A DNA stretch of 64,000 nt from Chiua virens. Taxonomy: Eukaryota > Basidiomycota > Agaricomycetes > Boletales > Boletaceae. Positions within the stretch are counted from its first letter, which is position 1; each line of letters begins with the position of its first letter. The DNA lies in the NCBI GenBank assembly GCA_019787685.1, contig JAHNUO010000004.1, positions 620,001-684,000 on the forward strand, written 5' to 3'. Below, in pieces: positions 22,419-34,653 of this stretch. Below the pieces are notes generated by a model. That model made no database searches. It was not told the origin of the DNA and saw only the letters and a list, made by a program, of their open reading frames with translations. The position numbers and the translations under genes were made by a program.

Positions 22419-25400
22419 TTATGCGAAGTGAGGTCCAGGTTTGTCCAGGTACCGGAGATGGAACTCTGTAACGATTTCAGAGGCATGCCCGAGTTCGGTA
22501 GCCAACAACCAAGAAGTTTCTTCATCAGTGCCTTCATAACCAGCCCATCGTACCAAGTACAATAGTTTGCAATTCTTCCTTCGTCGATCTATTTTGGAAT
22601 CAAGGATTTGGAGATCTCGTACTCCGGTTCGCTGTCTACTTCAATCAGAGGTGGTGGGGGTTGAACACAGTTCGGTATGGTGTTTGGAACACAAGGTTCT
22701 AATTGAGAGACATGGAACACCGGGTGTACGGACTTCATGGAGTCGGGGAGATGGAGATTGAAGGAGTTGGTCCCAGCTTGAGCGATGATGTCATATGGCC
22801 CTAAATTCTTGTCAGAGAGTTTCTTAGAGGGCCGGGTAGTTCTGAAGTACTTAGCCTTGACGAATACCTGGTCTCCGACTTTGAAGTCCAGAGCTGGAGT
22901 TCGCCTGGCGTCAGCAGGTCCTTGGTATCGCTCTTGAGTGTGGGCCATTTCCTCTTGGAGGAATTGGTGGAGTGAGTCGAGATCAACGGAGTATTTGCGT
23001 GCGCATGCAGAGGTCATGTCCCGTTCGAGGTACACAGAGATGTTTGGGTGGTAGCCCTTGTTGGCGGAGAACGGAGAGACACTGGTGGTGGCGTTCGGAG
23101 TGTTGTTGTACAAGAACTCTGTGAGGGGCAGGAGTTCGGACCAGTCATCCTGTTGGTAGTTACAGTAGACTCGGAGATATTGTTCTAGGGTCTGGTTCAT
23201 ATGCTCTGTCTGGCCATCTCCTTCGGGGTGATAACCGGAGGTGAAATGGAGCCGGATGTCTAAGGCCTTTCCAAGGGACCTAAAGAAGTGCGACACAAAT
23301 TCTGATCCGCGATCAGATGTAATGTGGGAAGGAACTCCGTGTTTTGAGAACACATGGAGAAGAAACAACTTAGCCAAGTCCGGGGATGTTATCATGTTGT
23401 AGGTGGGGATGAAGATGCACTGTTTTGACAGGCGGTCTACTACGACTAGGATGACAGTGTAACCGGAGGACAGAGGAAGCTGTTCGATGAAGTCCATTGA
23501 TATGGAGTTCCAGAGACGTTCGGGAATGGGGAGTTGTTTCAGTAATCTGTAAGGCTTATGTCTTGGAACCTTTGCGTGAGCACAGGAGGTACAGGATGAG
23601 ATATACTCTTTGACGAATGTCCTGATGCCAGGCCAAGTGTATTCGCGGCAAATAAGTTCCAAAGTGCGGTTTTGTCCAAAGTGTCCAGAGAGTGGATGGT
23701 CATGTTTGTATTGGAGTACTCGGAGTTGGAGATCATTGGAGTCAGGGACGTAGATGTGATTGTTGAGTTGTAAGAAACCGTCTGAATTGACATTCCAACG
23801 TGACTCCGAGGGTTCAGACTCGGATATGTGTACTGTGGCCAGAGGATCAGAGGGAAGAGCGGAGAGGATATCATTATGAAGGGTTTTGAGGTTGAAGAGG
23901 GTGCTTGCTCAGAGTACCGGAGCAGCGAGACATGTTGCTCTAAGGGAAGATGTGAGCTGTTCTTGGGTAAACATGGGTTTGAAGTTGTGAGGATTGACAC
24001 GAGCGTAGTCCCTATCCCCCTCTTTGGGATAGACATCCCATTGTCGAGTGAGGGCATCGGGCTTAGCTCTGAGGCGTCTGGGTCGGAAACGAACAATCAT
24101 GTTGAATTGACTAAGGAACTCCGACCAGCGAGCTTGTCGCCAAGTCAAGAGTTTTGTAGTAAAGAAATATTTGAGATTTTTGTGGTCGGTGATGATGTCA
24201 ACCAGAGTACCGGAGCCTTCGAGGTAATGTCTCCAGGTTCGGAATGCTTCATGTATAGCGAGGAGTTCTTTGTCGTGGGTGTCGTAGTTGAGCTCCGGAG
24301 GAGACAACGTCCGAGAATAATATGTGACAGGCCAGACTTCATTGTCCGAGCACCGGATGGAGAGAATACCAGTGATAGCATAGTCGGAGGCATCTGTTTC
24401 CATAATGAGGGGAGCATCAGGGACCCAATGCGTTAGAACAGGTGCAGAGGTGAAAGCATCTTTAAGTTTCTGGAAGGCAGAGTGGCAGTCATCACCGAAG
24501 TTCCATGGAGTGCCTTTGTGAGTCAGGCAAGTCAAAGGAACAACAATATCGGAGTAATTGGAGATGAAACATTGGTAGAAATTTGCGAAACCGAGGAAGG
24601 ACTGAATGTCCTTCACCTTGTGGGGTTCGGGCCAGTCCTGAATAGATTTGACTTTCTCCGGGGACATAAAGAGACTGGAGGGAGAGAGCTGGTACCCGAG
24701 GTACTCGGTAGAGTCTGTGGACCATTCGCATTTTTTGGGTTTGGCATAAAGATTGTTTTTGCAGAGTCTTCGGAGAACCTCTTGGACATGCTCCTGGTGG
24801 GAAGCTTTATCCGTCGAGTAGATTAAAATGTCGACCAAGTAGACTATCACGCAAACATCTAATAGATCAGTGAAGATGGTATTGATGAACCGCTGGAAAG
24901 CCGCAGGGGCATTGGTCAAGCCAAAAGGCATGACAAGCCATTCGTAAGATCCGTAGCATGTGCGGAATGAAGTCTTCCATTCATCTCCCTCGGCGATGCG
25001 GACTAAGTGGTAAGTGTGCCGGAGGTCAATTTTGGTGTAGATCTTTGCATTGCTCGGAGCGTCAAGGAGGTCGGAGATACGGGGAAGTGGGTAGCGGTCT
25101 TTCTTCGTGATCTTATTGAGTCCTCGGAAGTTGACGCAATGGCAGAGTGAACCGTCCTTCTTGCGGACAAAGAGAACCGGAGCAGCATGAGCGGAGGAGG
25201 AAGGGCGGATGAAGCCCATAGTGAGATGCTCATCGAGGAATGTACGGAGGGACCCAAGTTCGGATGGAGAAAGGGAATAGGTGGTTCCTACTGGAGGGGA
25301 AGCGCCTTCCTCCAAATCTATCTTGAGGTCGTGCTCGCGATGCGGAGCAAGTGTGGACGCTTTGCTCTTACTGAACACATCGGTGAAGTCGTGGTATTCC

Positions 25401-26215
25401 GGAGGAACAGAGGAGAGATCGACAGGGCTTTTGGGGGAGGCGGAGACTGAGCGGAGCTCAGTTTCCTGGGGACGGAGTTGCAGGCTAAATTGTATGGAGC
25501 CTTCAAGGCGGCATGCCAACGCAAAAGCAGCTGCATTGATAAGCGCGATGGGAGGAGCCTTTTGCTCAGAGAAACGCGGTGCATCGGAGGTGGTGGTGTC
25601 AGCTGGAGGAGGTAAGTCCGGGGGCTGCGGAGGTGAGCTCAGAGGTGTTGGACTGGTGTGTTCAGGTGTGTGGAACGAGATACTGCTAGAAACTCAATCA
25701 ATCAACAGATTGTGGCGGGTCAGCCAGTTATGTCCTAGAACAAGGGAACACGATCCATCCAACGGGGTGACGTAGAATGTCGTCGAAGTGATATCACTGG
25801 TTTCGAAACGTATAGAGAGGTCGATCGCTTGAGTAATGGTCGAGTTGGATGTTCCATCGAAGAGTCAGAGTTGAAGCGGGGGTATGGAGTAGGAGGAAAT
25901 TTCATGGTCATTGACAAAGGTTGTATCTATGAAACAATCAGAGGAGCCGGAGTCTACAAGCGCAGAGAAGGAAGGAATGTCATGGGAGACTATAGAGACG
26001 GAGGGCATAAGGGATTTGGGATCTGAAAGAGCGGATGCATTGAGACGTAGCTCCTTAGGTGCATGGGAGGTGTCAACACAACCTTCCATCCATGCGGAGT
26101 TGTGGAGGTTGCAGACTATTTTTTTGCCTCCGTGCTGGAGGTATCTGGTTTTGTTTCTGGAGTTGCGGTCTTCGTTGCATGAGCCTTGGATGCCCTGGAA
26201 GAAGACTTGGAGCAA
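22419..26215 (-). pseudogene. pol of Gypsy-1R: protease, RT, RNase H, integrase, chromodomain
   Basis: Protease LVDSGSSDCFID (about 26000). RT from 25480: LFVRKKDGSLCHCVNFRGL, KIDLRHTYHLVRI, MPFGLTNAPAAFQRF, and the active-site box VIVYLVDILIYS, where the first aspartate of YxDD is valine. RNase H: PLIMETDASDYAITGIL. Integrase: zinc finger H-x-H/CTSC, core aspartates in SMDFIEQLP and ITSDRGSEF, glutamate in GDGQTEHMNQ. GPY tail and chromodomain-like end (YLVRWAGYEGTDEETSW). Stops near 25863, 25696, 23909 and 22589 correspond to CGA, TGG or CAG codons hit by transitions. The frame otherwise stays open to the TAA at 22419. Confidence 0.93.
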
Positions 26216-27510
26216 TCCTTAGCCATGTGCCCAGATTTCCTGCAGAACATGCAGAGGTTATTGTCGAAATGACATTTGCGTTCTTCTGCAGTGAGTTTAC
26301 CATCCTTGCCTAACTTAGAAGAATAGTCAGGCTTTGGGACAGCGGGGGTAGTGGCAACTTTGCCTTTGGACTCCGAGGAGTCTTTCGACTTCTGGTTGCC
26401 GGAATGATTACTGGAGTTGGATGTGGAGTGTTTCTCGGAGGTCTTGGGTGCGGAGTTGTTAGAGGGTTGCTTTGTTTGGTGGTTTATCTCGGACTTGCAC
26501 TCCTAGTAGCGTGCGTCGATACCTTGTGTGAGGTAGTGGAGTTGGACGAGGTCGGAGGGTTTGCCAACACAGGAGATCTCATCCTTGATGTGGTTGGGCA
26601 ACCCATTGTAGAAATGGTGCCGGAGGGCACCTTCTCCGTAACCTTGGACTTGCAAAGCAATCCTGTTAAATTCGACAATGTACTTGTTGATACACTGTCC
26701 ATTCTTCATAGAGAGATGATTGAGCTGATGCTCGGCATCTCCGATGGGGTCGTGAGGTCCGAAGTTCGTCTGGAGTTCCAAGACAAACTTGGTGTAGTTA
26801 TCCATCCAGTCAGGATGGAGTGTCGAATCTTCCATCTGGAGTAGGTCCGGTTCGAACCATTCCAGAGGCATACCCTTGAGGTAAGACTGCGCGAAGGTTA
26901 CTTTGGTGTGGTCTGTGCGGAAAGCGTTAGGGCGGTCTTGGAAGTTTAGTTCGCATTGGACCAGGAAGACTCGGAGTTTGCAGGGATCAGTCCCATCAAA
27001 CTGGTCTGGTTCCTGGACCTTAGTGCAGGGAGAGGAGTCGGAGGGAGGGCAATGGGAAGAACGGGTGAGGTTGCGAATAGCATTGGCAAGCTGTCCAAGA
27101 ACGTTTTTAGCCTCAGTGAGGTCGTTCTCTGAGCGATATGAATCGGGGTTGGAGTTGTGGTCGGAACCAGGATCATCTCCGGGGTAGTCCGGATTGTCCA
27201 GGTCATCATCACCTAACGCATTCTGTGGTGTGGTGATGGGTTCTTCAGAGAGTTTGGACAGAGTAGTATCTAGTCATCCTCCGAGTGCGCGCTCTGCGAT
27301 GCATGCTCCCGGAGTGGGAGTTTGTGGTATGCAACCTGCCATGGAGGTGGAAGGGGCGTGTCTGGAGGAAAAGGTTCAGAATTGTTCAACAAGTTCTGCA
27401 CCTCGATGAGTACTTCCATATTGTATGAGAGGGTTGAATCGTGGAGATATTGGTCGTGCACCTTCAGCATGGCTTCTGGATCTGGTTGCGTGCATAGCCA
27501 TGTTCAGTGA
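26116..27510 (-). pseudogene. gag of Gypsy-1R
   Basis: Collinear with gag of Gypsy-1L. N-terminal part (27270-27470), an acidic middle, and capsid core in 26503-26871 (EWFEPDLLQMEDSTL, NFGPHDPIGDAEHQL). A stop near 26503 interrupts the C-terminal part that carries the zinc knuckle. The end keeps the run of seven A (plus-strand T at 26119-26125) followed by TAG (26116-26118) seen in the sister copy. Confidence 0.85.
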
Positions 27511-27538
27511 CTAGTGACAAGTGGAAGTCTGAATATAC

Positions 27539-28107
27539 TGTTAAGACCGGGTCTACTCGGGGTATGAACTCTGGAACTCCGGAGTTATTCTTGCAGAGGA
27601 ACTTGGCTTCACCGTGTGTGGTGCGCCCTTGTCACGAGTCTGTCCTTTATTTCGGAGAATGGAGAACGGAGGTCGGAGGTGAGACTTAACACCGAAGTGA
27701 AGTCGAGCAGAGGTAAGACTGTCGAGGTCTTATGGAGTTCGGAGGGAATAGAAGGTAAAACTAATATTCAGACTGAGGGTACAAAGTCGGAGTACTACAG
27801 TTTATATACTCGGAGTAGAATGGAGATTAGTAACGGGGTTGGTAAGAAACTGAGTAAGATGGAAATCGGGAAAGTATGTAACCGGAGTGGAGCCAGGTAT
27901 GTACAGAGGCCGGAGCTATGCTGTTAAGCAAGACACAGGTTATTACTAATATAACACTAGTATGAAAAGAGACAAGAGGAAATCGAGAAGGTTCTAAGTG
28001 AAGTCCGGAGATCAGGAGTTGTGTCTGGAGAGAGATTGTACCGGAGTTATGAAGGAGTAAACCCGGAGATCTCGGAGTTGAATCGATGAGATATACGGGA
28101 TATGACA
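27539..28107 (-). repeat. 5' LTR of Gypsy-1R (family L1, 569 bp) with promoter
   Basis: Sense ends TGTCATATCC...CTTAACA. TATA box at 27801-27810 (minus-strand AGTATATAAA). 27764-27774 is exactly complementary to the primer site at 27526-27536, so the likely 5' end of the transcript could fold back and prime. Confidence 0.95.
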
Positions 28108-28132
28108 GGAAAGGGTTTTTGAGGTCGCTGTA

Positions 28133-29209
28133 TGTTCAGATTTTATCCAATAATTGTTGCTTCAAGGCATCTGGGCAGTGTGGTAAATGATAAGCATATT
28201 GCTTTTCATTTTCAATCAAAGGGATATGGTGATTCACCTCCCAAATGGGAGGCAATTTTAGGAGGACTCCTCCCAATTGGTACATGAACCTGGCAAACCA
28301 CTTTTCACACAATCAAGGGATGTCCTCAATTCCCAACTGAATACTTGGTTTTATTGCCACCAACTGTGGTATTTCACTCCCATTCCAATTCCAGGTACTG
28401 GTTCCCTCCCCTTTCAGCCCTCACAAAGCTTATGCTTCACAGGGCTTGAAAGTCAATGAAAAGATTTGGAGACATGAGCATTATCTCACAGTATTGATTC
28501 CTAAGTCTTTTTGTGGTCATCAACCTCAGAATTTTCCAATGGGACTCTTGTCCCATTGCCCATTAGGAGGCAGTTATGTAGGTGTGAAGTCTATATTGCA
28601 TTTGTGTTCCCAGAGGAACGGGATTCCTAAGATACAATTGTATCTATTGATGTTGGTGACATCAAAGTATGTGTGGGTATTTTGGTGTGTGAATTGGATT
28701 ATGGAGTGACCTCCATGAGACATTTTGGATCAGCTGCCAACACAGCCAAATTGCAGAGTAATTTGTCCCTGCAATTGATGCACATCCATTTTTGTTACAA
28801 TTGCGAAGCTTGCACTAACAAAGTTGGCAGTACTGCCAGTATCAATCATGGTATATGCCATGCAATCATTTATCTTGATGTGAACAGTCACACAAGATTG
28901 CAAGGATGTAGAAAATCATCATGGTCATGAGATTTCACTTCCTTGCAGGAGTGATTTTGTGCACATAGTGTATCAAAATGTGCGATCTGGAATTGAGCAT
29001 TTCTCACAGTTTGATAATTTCATTCTGTAAAAACATATTATCGGTTCTTCTGTCAAACCGTTCCTGGATACTATGACAGGCCCACTGGGTGTGTCAATAT
29101 GACAGTCATCGTGATATGTGATGATATCCTTTGGACGCATTTGGAGGAAGAGGTCCTTGATCTCTTCTAATTTATTGACAGCCTCATGGAACTTAGTTTC
29201 CATATGGTT
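28133..29209 (-). pseudogene. Gypsy-A spacer, protease and RT N-terminus
   Basis: Minus-strand match to the plus-strand copy at 4950-6040. Contains LRNPVPLGTQMQYRLH-type protease C-terminus near 28560-28640 in shifting frames, and an upstream spacer (28973-29314: DIITYHDDCHIDTPSGPVIVSR, EEPIICFYRMKLSNCE). Heavily interrupted. Confidence 0.7.
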
Positions 29210-29214
29210 GTCAC

Positions 29215-29828
29215 TGTTATGATAGTTCCGGGTAGGACCTAGTGTAGCTGCAAAAGCACTAAGTACCAAGTGGCTATGATAACTCAAACAACCACCACTT
29301 GGTATATGGTGCACTGGATAAGTGGAATGAGGGGTTACTGGTCAGTAGATTGCTACCAGTGAGACAAGTGATAACTCAGGCATTGCTGAGGTGTCCAGTT
29401 GGGAATCTATACCTGAGGGTCTGAGGGTCAAGGGGTCAAGGGATCACAGGGATGTTCCTGAGTGGAGCAGTGATACTCAGCTAGATTGCGGAGATCAAGA
29501 CTAGTGTACAGGAGTATCGCTGCGAGGTATTTATACTATGAAAATTGTGCACAGACCAAGTGTCCAAATGGGGTGGCCAGGAGAGCGGAAGGGATAAAGG
29601 CCAAAAGAAGGAATTGTACAATGCAAAGGCAATGGACAATGACGAAGATGAAATGAGTAATACAATGCCATTGGATGATGACATGAAGTGAAATGAATAA
29701 GCATTGGGTAATGCCGGTGCTGGTTACATAACAATGAAAAGAAATGCAGTATGGATGAATGTACAGGGATACCTAGGTATTGAGCATAGTGAAGTAGTAC
29801 AAGTGAAGAAAAGAAAGAAATTGTAACA
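29215..29828 (-). repeat. solo LTR, family L2, 614 bp
   Basis: Starts TGTTATGATAG and ends TTGTAACA with perfect target duplication GTCAC (29210-29214, 29829-29833). The flanking Gypsy-A sequence is continuous in Gypsy-A2. Sense TATA (TATAAATA) near 29530, then the 14-mer ACTAGTCTTGATCT (minus strand, 29492-29505), which complements the Gypsy-2 primer site. Confidence 0.95.
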
Positions 29829-29833
29829 GTCAC

Positions 29834-31264
29834 TTTCTTGCAGAGCAAAGACACGTGTGGTGATTTGTCTTGCTGTATGCAACATGGCACACACATATTT
29901 AATGACGTATCCTGTTACTATGCATAATGCACTTCTTGTACATCCAAGATTGATAGGAGTATCAGATGCCTCTGAGCTGACACCCTTGTACCATCCTTCA
30001 TCATATTGTTGATGAGCAAGTTGCAATGGACATTGCAGGGCCATTTCTATGTTCACAGAATGGTCTAGTACATGTTGATCCACATGTGCCATATGGTGGA
30101 CACAATCCTCATATCCTTCGGTTGCATGGATAGCACTGTACAGGATGGACCATTTCCATTGTGGAGTCTTGGTGGGCTCTCCACCTCCCTCAGGAGGTTG
30201 CTGCCTTGCTTGTTCGAGCTGGATAGCAGTCCTGATGTCTGAGATTTCGTCAAAGTTGACAACAACTTCATTGTCTCTCCAGTTGTATGGGAAACTGTCT
30301 TCTCTCAATTCATTTTGATGTGAACAAGTATGTACCAACCCTTCAGGTCAGATCCAGACACCTCCCCATGGCATGTGCATGATCATCCAATCCATATGAA
30401 GCTTGATGCTTTCTCCAAGCTAATTCATGTACTGCACTTGGGCAGCCATAATACAGACAGCCATCTTCAGGGAATTGTCCTGAGACTCATCTTCATAATG
30501 AGTTAGTTGTCCAATGTTGATTCCTCAATGCAATTCTCTTAGGACATGCTGTCTTGGAGTGCAAGTCACTGTGATCAGTGATTGTCATCCTGGCCTGAAG
30601 GAGCCATTTTGTATATGACCTTTTCATTGGTCACAGATGTCACACAGGTTTGTGTGTATTGCTCTGTATGCATCACTCCACACCTACTGGTGTGGAAGGT
30701 AAATGTGATTTATCATGTTGATGAGGTATCACTAAATGTGGATGCAAATGCGCAGGTCCTCATTGCACAGGTTCCTGAGTGGTTGGGCCAGTGTCCAAGA
30801 GGTAGTTGGTTATCCCAGCAATTTCCTCAATCAAAGAGGGGTCTGTTTGGTCTATTAGATCCGGGACCTTGTCCTTCTCGATTCCATTCATCATTGAACA
30901 ATGAATCAGGCCTTTCTCATCCAAATTTTCCTCAGTTTCATGAATTGCACCAAGGAATGCTATGGGCTCATTGTCCTCATTGATGTCCAACAGTTCTTTG
31001 TAATAATTGAAGACATAATCTTCTTGTTCAGATTCATCAATGTTTTCATCATTGTGTCCTTCCATCTGGCTCAATGGTACATTATTCTCTTCAGTCATGA
31101 GCTGAGATTCTCCAATCTCATGTTTGTCAGTGTTTTCCTGAGTGATCTCAGGCAAACTTTCAGGGTTTCCCTGAACATTGGCTACAAAAAGACGAGGCTG
31201 AATTGGAGCCTTGCCCTTGTCCTTCTTAGGATAAGGGCAATTCATGGAAAGGTGACCTGTCTTC
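29834..31264 (-). pseudogene. Gypsy-A gag C-terminus and long gag-pol spacer
   Basis: From 31264: second half of the zinc knuckle (KTGHLSMNCPYPKK), then an acidic, low-complexity stretch (30760-31250: NVQGNPESLPEITQENTDKHE, ESEQEDYVFNYYKELLDINE), and 29724-30338 with NWRDNEVVVNFDEISDI and HHMAHVDQHVLDHSV. Some 400 residues separate the knuckle from protease, unusually long for gypsy. No enzyme motif is seen in it. Several stops. Confidence 0.65.
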
Positions 31265-31269
31265 TCCAC

Positions 31270-31689
31270 TGTTATGATATCAACTTTCTATCCCTTAACG
31301 GATTATACTTTTAATCTATTCTAAAGATAACACCTCATGTCAAGGCTGTCCAAAGGATCTTATCCTATTGGCTGCCACAATATCACACACTTACACTTCT
31401 ATCTATTTATTTCCCTTATCACTGACTCATTACAGCAGTGCAAGGCTATGCTCTTATCTATGACTCATATCTATTCACACCTTATCATCCAATAGGATAC
31501 ACTATGCTTATCTATGTAGTTCATACTCAGATTAGAACTCTGACATCCATGTAGTATATAAACCCCATGAATCAAAGCCAGAGAGCTCTAACAAAGTTCT
31601 CTTGGAGTTTTTGCCTCTTCACTGGACTGAATCCCCTCTTCATACAACCACTACTACTTTAACAGTCTAGGTTGTTCTAGGTTGTTTCA
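31270..31689 (+). repeat. 5' LTR of Gypsy-3 (family L3, 420 bp)
   Basis: TGTTATGATATC...TTGTTTCA. TATA box TATATAAA near 31555-31562; AACAAAGTTCT about 30 nt later is complementary to the primer site. Confidence 0.95.
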
Positions 31690-31999
31690 TTAGAACTTTG
31701 TTGCCTTTCTTCGCCGTCAAAACTACTGTCAAGTCCCTCGACCTCATCGTAGCCATCTTACCTCTATTAAGAGCAGCGCCCCAAGTAAGTCGCAGACTCT
31801 GAATGGAAGATTTTATCAGCTTCAAATAAGCTGCTCGAGACCCAAGGTCCATATAGCGCAACAGCTGATAGCGCACCCTTGTCACTTATCGTCCTCTTAA
31901 CTGAGACCACAAAAAATAGTGACTTTTTCTTCATTACCACTCTCAATCGTTGCTGCCACTTAAGAAGTGTTTCCCAGTCTTGAAGACCAGCCATCATAC

Positions 32000-34465
32000 T
32001 TGATGCCACCTATCTCGCAGAGGTAGTTGCCTTAGAGGATCTCGATCCTGAGGACAAGACAGATACAGAGATATTCCATGCCTTATTAGGCCATTTTATA
32101 GGAGACGCCTTGTCCCTATTGGACTATGAATCATCCCGGTCTGACAGCCCGAATCCCTGGTATCCAACTTCAGAACCAGATATCAAACGAGAGCCATCCC
32201 TGCTCTACGTTCCTCTTCCTTTTATTAAAAGAGAAGAATCCTCCCCACTCCTGGAACTAATACTGAGTAGAGCATCCTCTGAGGAAAGTTTAGGAGACCC
32301 TAATGATTGACTCCCACCCAGGGAGATAGAGAGAATAGAACAAAGGTCAGAGCAAGAAAATGCAGAGTACTCAGATGCTACAAAGCAAATCTAGCACCCT
32401 CACAAATCCGCCCATACTCACAGTACAATATTTTCAAATTCCCCTCATTACATCCTAGAAACACTCTCAGGACCCCTTCCAAATAGCTCTAAATAGATTT
32501 TATGTCTTGGGAACTTGTTACAATTGCACTCATCATTTCTTGCACTCCTACCACCTACTTTGTCGGATACATCGCTTTCTACCTTACAAACAAGGTACAA
32601 GAATCTCAGCAACCAATCTATGTCTCTATCACATGAAGAAACTACCCTTTCGCAGTTATCTGTGGTCTTTTCTCACCCTATGAAGAATACGGAACAGCCA
32701 CTGCTAATGCTTGGGGAGCACCTGAACCAGCAACTGATGCTTGGTAAACATGTCCACACAAGATATCGCAGATGCAACCACAGTCATGAATGACCCTAAG
32801 GAATCCAATAAGGATAGACTCCTTTCGGCTATATTTATCATATCACAAATGAGCAGTGCTATCGCTGCATTACAAAGCAAACCCCACTCTGTGGGAAAGG
32901 TCGAAATATTCACTGATCCCAGAACCTATGATGGAGAACCAGCTCGCTTCGAAGAATGGTGGGCAAAGATCAAAGGATGGATAGATGTAAACCAAAACAC
33001 TATCCTACCCAGCTCCTATATGGCAGTACTAGCTGTCCTATCCCGCCTAAAAGGAAAAAGAGCCTCCTAATTCACAGAGACTTGCTTAGCACAAGGCAGT
33101 ACCCTAACATGGGGACAACTAGTCATTGATGTAGAAGGGATGTTCTGCCAGAACAACAAGGTTCACTGGGCTTGAATAGAGCTAGAACATCTCGAACAAG
33201 GAAACATGCACATTGAGGACTTCCTCATTCAATAGGAAGCATTATGGCATCAAGCCAAAATAGATCCCTCACATGCCATAAGACTTCTCAAGGCAAATAC
33301 AGCACAAGGACTAATACACCAAATCTTCAGGAATAGAACAAGAATCATCCTGGAAGAACCCATGTGGAACAACCCTCTCATCCCTAAATACGAGAAGGAT
33401 TGAAACAAGGCTGTTACAGCATACCTCGCCTTGATAAAACAGGCAGGAAATTCCCTGGAGCAACTCCAATATGTCTGCAGAGAAAGGAACCGAAAGAAGG
33501 ATACTAACGCAATGGACATTGGCTCCATATCTCACTATGAAGTAGACGAGGATGGCTGGTTTACTGGCAAAGAAGTCAGGGCAGTTGGTCAGAAGAAGAC
33601 TAACAACAAATGCTACAACTGTGGGAATGCAGGACACATCCCAAAAGAGTGCCCCAAACCCAAAGTGCAATGCTGTTAGAGACTGTGTGACTCAGAGGTA
33701 GCCAACTCCGGATCTCCGGAGTTGTAGCATTGGACGGGACTTGGCTTCACTGTATGTGGTGCACCCTTGTCACAGTCTGTCCCTATATTTCAGATGTGCG
33801 GAGAACAGAGGTAAATACATATATGACTCAACACATAAAGTGGAGTCGAGCAGAGTGAAGACCATCAAGGACTTCTCAGAGTGTTTGGAGTGAGTCGTAC
33901 AAATAAACTAATATTCAGACTAAGGGTACAAAGTCGGGGTACTACAGTTTATATACTCAGAGTAGAATGGAGATTAGTAACAGAGTTGGTAAGAAACTGA
34001 GTAAGACGGGGAGATCAGGAAACTACATAGCTGGAGGTAAGTCAGGTACTAAGAAAGCTGGAGCTGTGCTCGTAAGTAAGACACAGGTTATGTACTAAAA
34101 CAAAAGAGGAAGATACATATATATGTAATGGAGGTCTGGGGTCGTGGAGTTGTGTCCTGAGGGAGATCAACCAGGAGTTATCGTCTAAGAGATACAGAGT
34201 TATATCTGGAGGAACGGAGAATGGAGTGGTATATGACAAATGCCCGGACTGTAAATATTACACCGGAAACCACAAGGCTACATGTGGAAAGACCAGAAAA
34301 GCAAGGTCCACCACACAACAAAAAGAAGCCTTTAAAGCTTCCACTTCTTCAGTCCCCCAAAAAGACCCCTTTGTGGCTATTTGTGGAATGAACCCTGAAG
34401 AAGTACAAGTGTATTATTATGACAAATATGAAACTGAAAAGAAGGGAAAAGGCAAGGCGAACTGA
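32000..34465 (+). pseudogene. gag of Gypsy-3, split by a solo LTR
   Basis: N-terminal acidic part (32110-32310, ESSRSDSPNPWYPTSEPDIK), capsid core (32741-33070: KVEIFTDPRTYDGEPARFEEWWAKIKGW in part; WMAVLAVLSRLKGKRAS region), further capsid fragments to 33420, then 33431-33673 with zinc knuckle CYNCGNAGHIPKEC. After the L4 solo LTR (33674-34238) the frame resumes with CPDCKYYTGNHKATC, a second Cys/His group, ending at 34465. Several TAG/TGA/TAA codons interrupt it. Confidence 0.82.
33674..34238 (-). repeat. solo LTR, family L4, 565 bp, inside Gypsy-3 gag
   Basis: Plus-strand ends TGTTAGAGACT and GGTATATGACA with perfect target duplication AATGC (33669-33673, 34239-34243). Same family as the Gypsy-4 LTRs, opposite orientation. 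Gag codons join correctly (KVQC|PDCKY) once it and one duplicate are removed. Confidence 0.95.
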
Positions 34466-34653
34466 GTAAACTGGGATCTCATGTTCACACTACCCTTCCG
34501 AAGTTCTATGAAAACACTTTATCTTTAAATTTTGATTTCAAATACTCTGAACAACCTCCCTGGCAAGAGAATAAACTACCTAAACCCACAAAAACAACAG
34601 AAAATGAAAGTGTTCACAGTGTCTCTGCGAAGCATGGCGGACATGATAGTTCC

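Larger units (their letters stand above)
20728..28107 (-). mobile_element. Gypsy-1R: complete gypsy element with antisense extra gene, 7380 bp
   Basis: LTRs of 569 bp at both ends, target duplication GGAAA (20723-20727 and 28108-28112) within the right terminal repeat of Tc1-a. Sense order on the minus strand: LTR, primer site, gag, pol (protease to chromodomain, ending 22419), then a spliced gene on the opposite strand (21464-22384), polypurine tract AAAGAGGGGATAC, 3' LTR. Pol has several premature stops, each explained by a single C-to-T or G-to-A change, and the RT box is mutated to YLVD. Despite this it is the youngest-looking element here, with abundant CpG. Confidence 0.95.
19133..28130 (+). 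mobile_element. Tc1-a: Tc1/mariner transposon, split by Gypsy-1R
   Basis: Ends CAGTGACCTC (19133) and GAGGTCGCTG (28130), flanked by TA at 19131-19132 and 28131-28132, which lies in the RT region of Gypsy-A. Long terminal inverted repeats of about 270 bp; the right one is split by Gypsy-1R, and the sequence GTATGGAAA|GGGTTTTTGAGG resumes at 28113 once one GGAAA copy is removed. Without Gypsy-1R the transposon is about 1.61 kb. Transposase is at 19483-20502 with two stops. Confidence 0.93.

Noticed and set aside
23828..24436. Plus-strand frame of 202 codons opposite Gypsy-1R pol
   Set aside because: Shadow of the RT/RNase H coding sequence; no family resemblance.
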